Of a stretch of 6,281 nucleotides of DNA, positions 6,251 to 6,281 are shown in pieces. The stretch's first letter is position 1. Every line of letters begins with the position of its first letter. The translations under genes and the position numbers were made by a program. Where the stretch lies: assembly GCA_030638935.1 (NCBI GenBank), contig DAOWDR010000263.1:1-6281 (forward strand). Reading direction: 5' to 3'. The notes below the pieces were generated by a model, which worked only from the letters and a program-made list of their open reading frames with translations, was not told the origin of the DNA and did no database searches. The DNA comes from Desulfobacteraceae bacterium. Its GTDB lineage: Bacteria; Desulfobacterota; Desulfobacteria; Desulfobacterales; Desulfobacteraceae.

Positions 6251-6281
6251 TAAAGCCTTGCCTGCAATATTTGGGATAATT

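Noticed and set aside
1..6281. CRISPR arrays, tRNA or rRNA genes, insertion sequences and phage attachment sites
   Set aside because: I saw no regularly spaced repeats, cloverleaf-like segments, transposase motifs or target-site duplications; nearly the whole window is coding.

Overview
The window looks like a catabolic operon from an anaerobic, Gram-negative respirer. AT-rich DNA (roughly 40% GC by eye, not computed), abundant Fe-S and CCG-domain redox proteins and a NarI/DsrM-type membrane cytochrome point to a sulfate- or sulfur-reducing Desulfobacterota lineage, for example Desulfobacteraceae. That assignment is inference; no marker gene is present.

Layout. At the left edge, on the minus strand, lies the N-terminal 144 codons of a DeoR-family repressor that closely resembles GlpR (1-432, cut by the window edge). 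A 246-bp AT-rich divergent intergenic region (433-678) holds two operator-like palindromes. Five genes then run rightwards with almost no gaps: glpA (679-2253), glpB (about 2243-3547), a large membrane protein fusing a NarI-like cytochrome b to four [4Fe-4S] motifs (3540-5162), an HdrB-like protein with two CCG domains (5159-5992), and a 64-residue putative zinc-ribbon protein (6008-6202). An 11-bp perfect inverted repeat (6196-6250) spans the last stop codon. Nothing is recognisable from 6251 to 6281.

How the genes fit together. GlpA and GlpB are the FAD/Fe-S subunits of anaerobic sn-glycerol-3-phosphate dehydrogenase. In E. coli the third subunit, GlpC, combines a ferredoxin-like dicluster domain with CCG domains in one polypeptide. 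Here no single-chain GlpC is present. Its two halves appear split: the dicluster part is the C-terminus of the cytochrome b fusion, and the CCG part is the separate HdrB-like protein. The membrane protein also carries a CXXCH haem c motif in a loop predicted to be periplasmic, and a second dicluster module that GlpC lacks.

The most interesting proposal is therefore a membrane-embedded glycerol-3-phosphate dehydrogenase complex. Electrons would pass from FAD through Fe-S clusters to b haems (menaquinone) and possibly to a periplasmic haem c. Complex formation and electron direction are inference from gene order and motifs.
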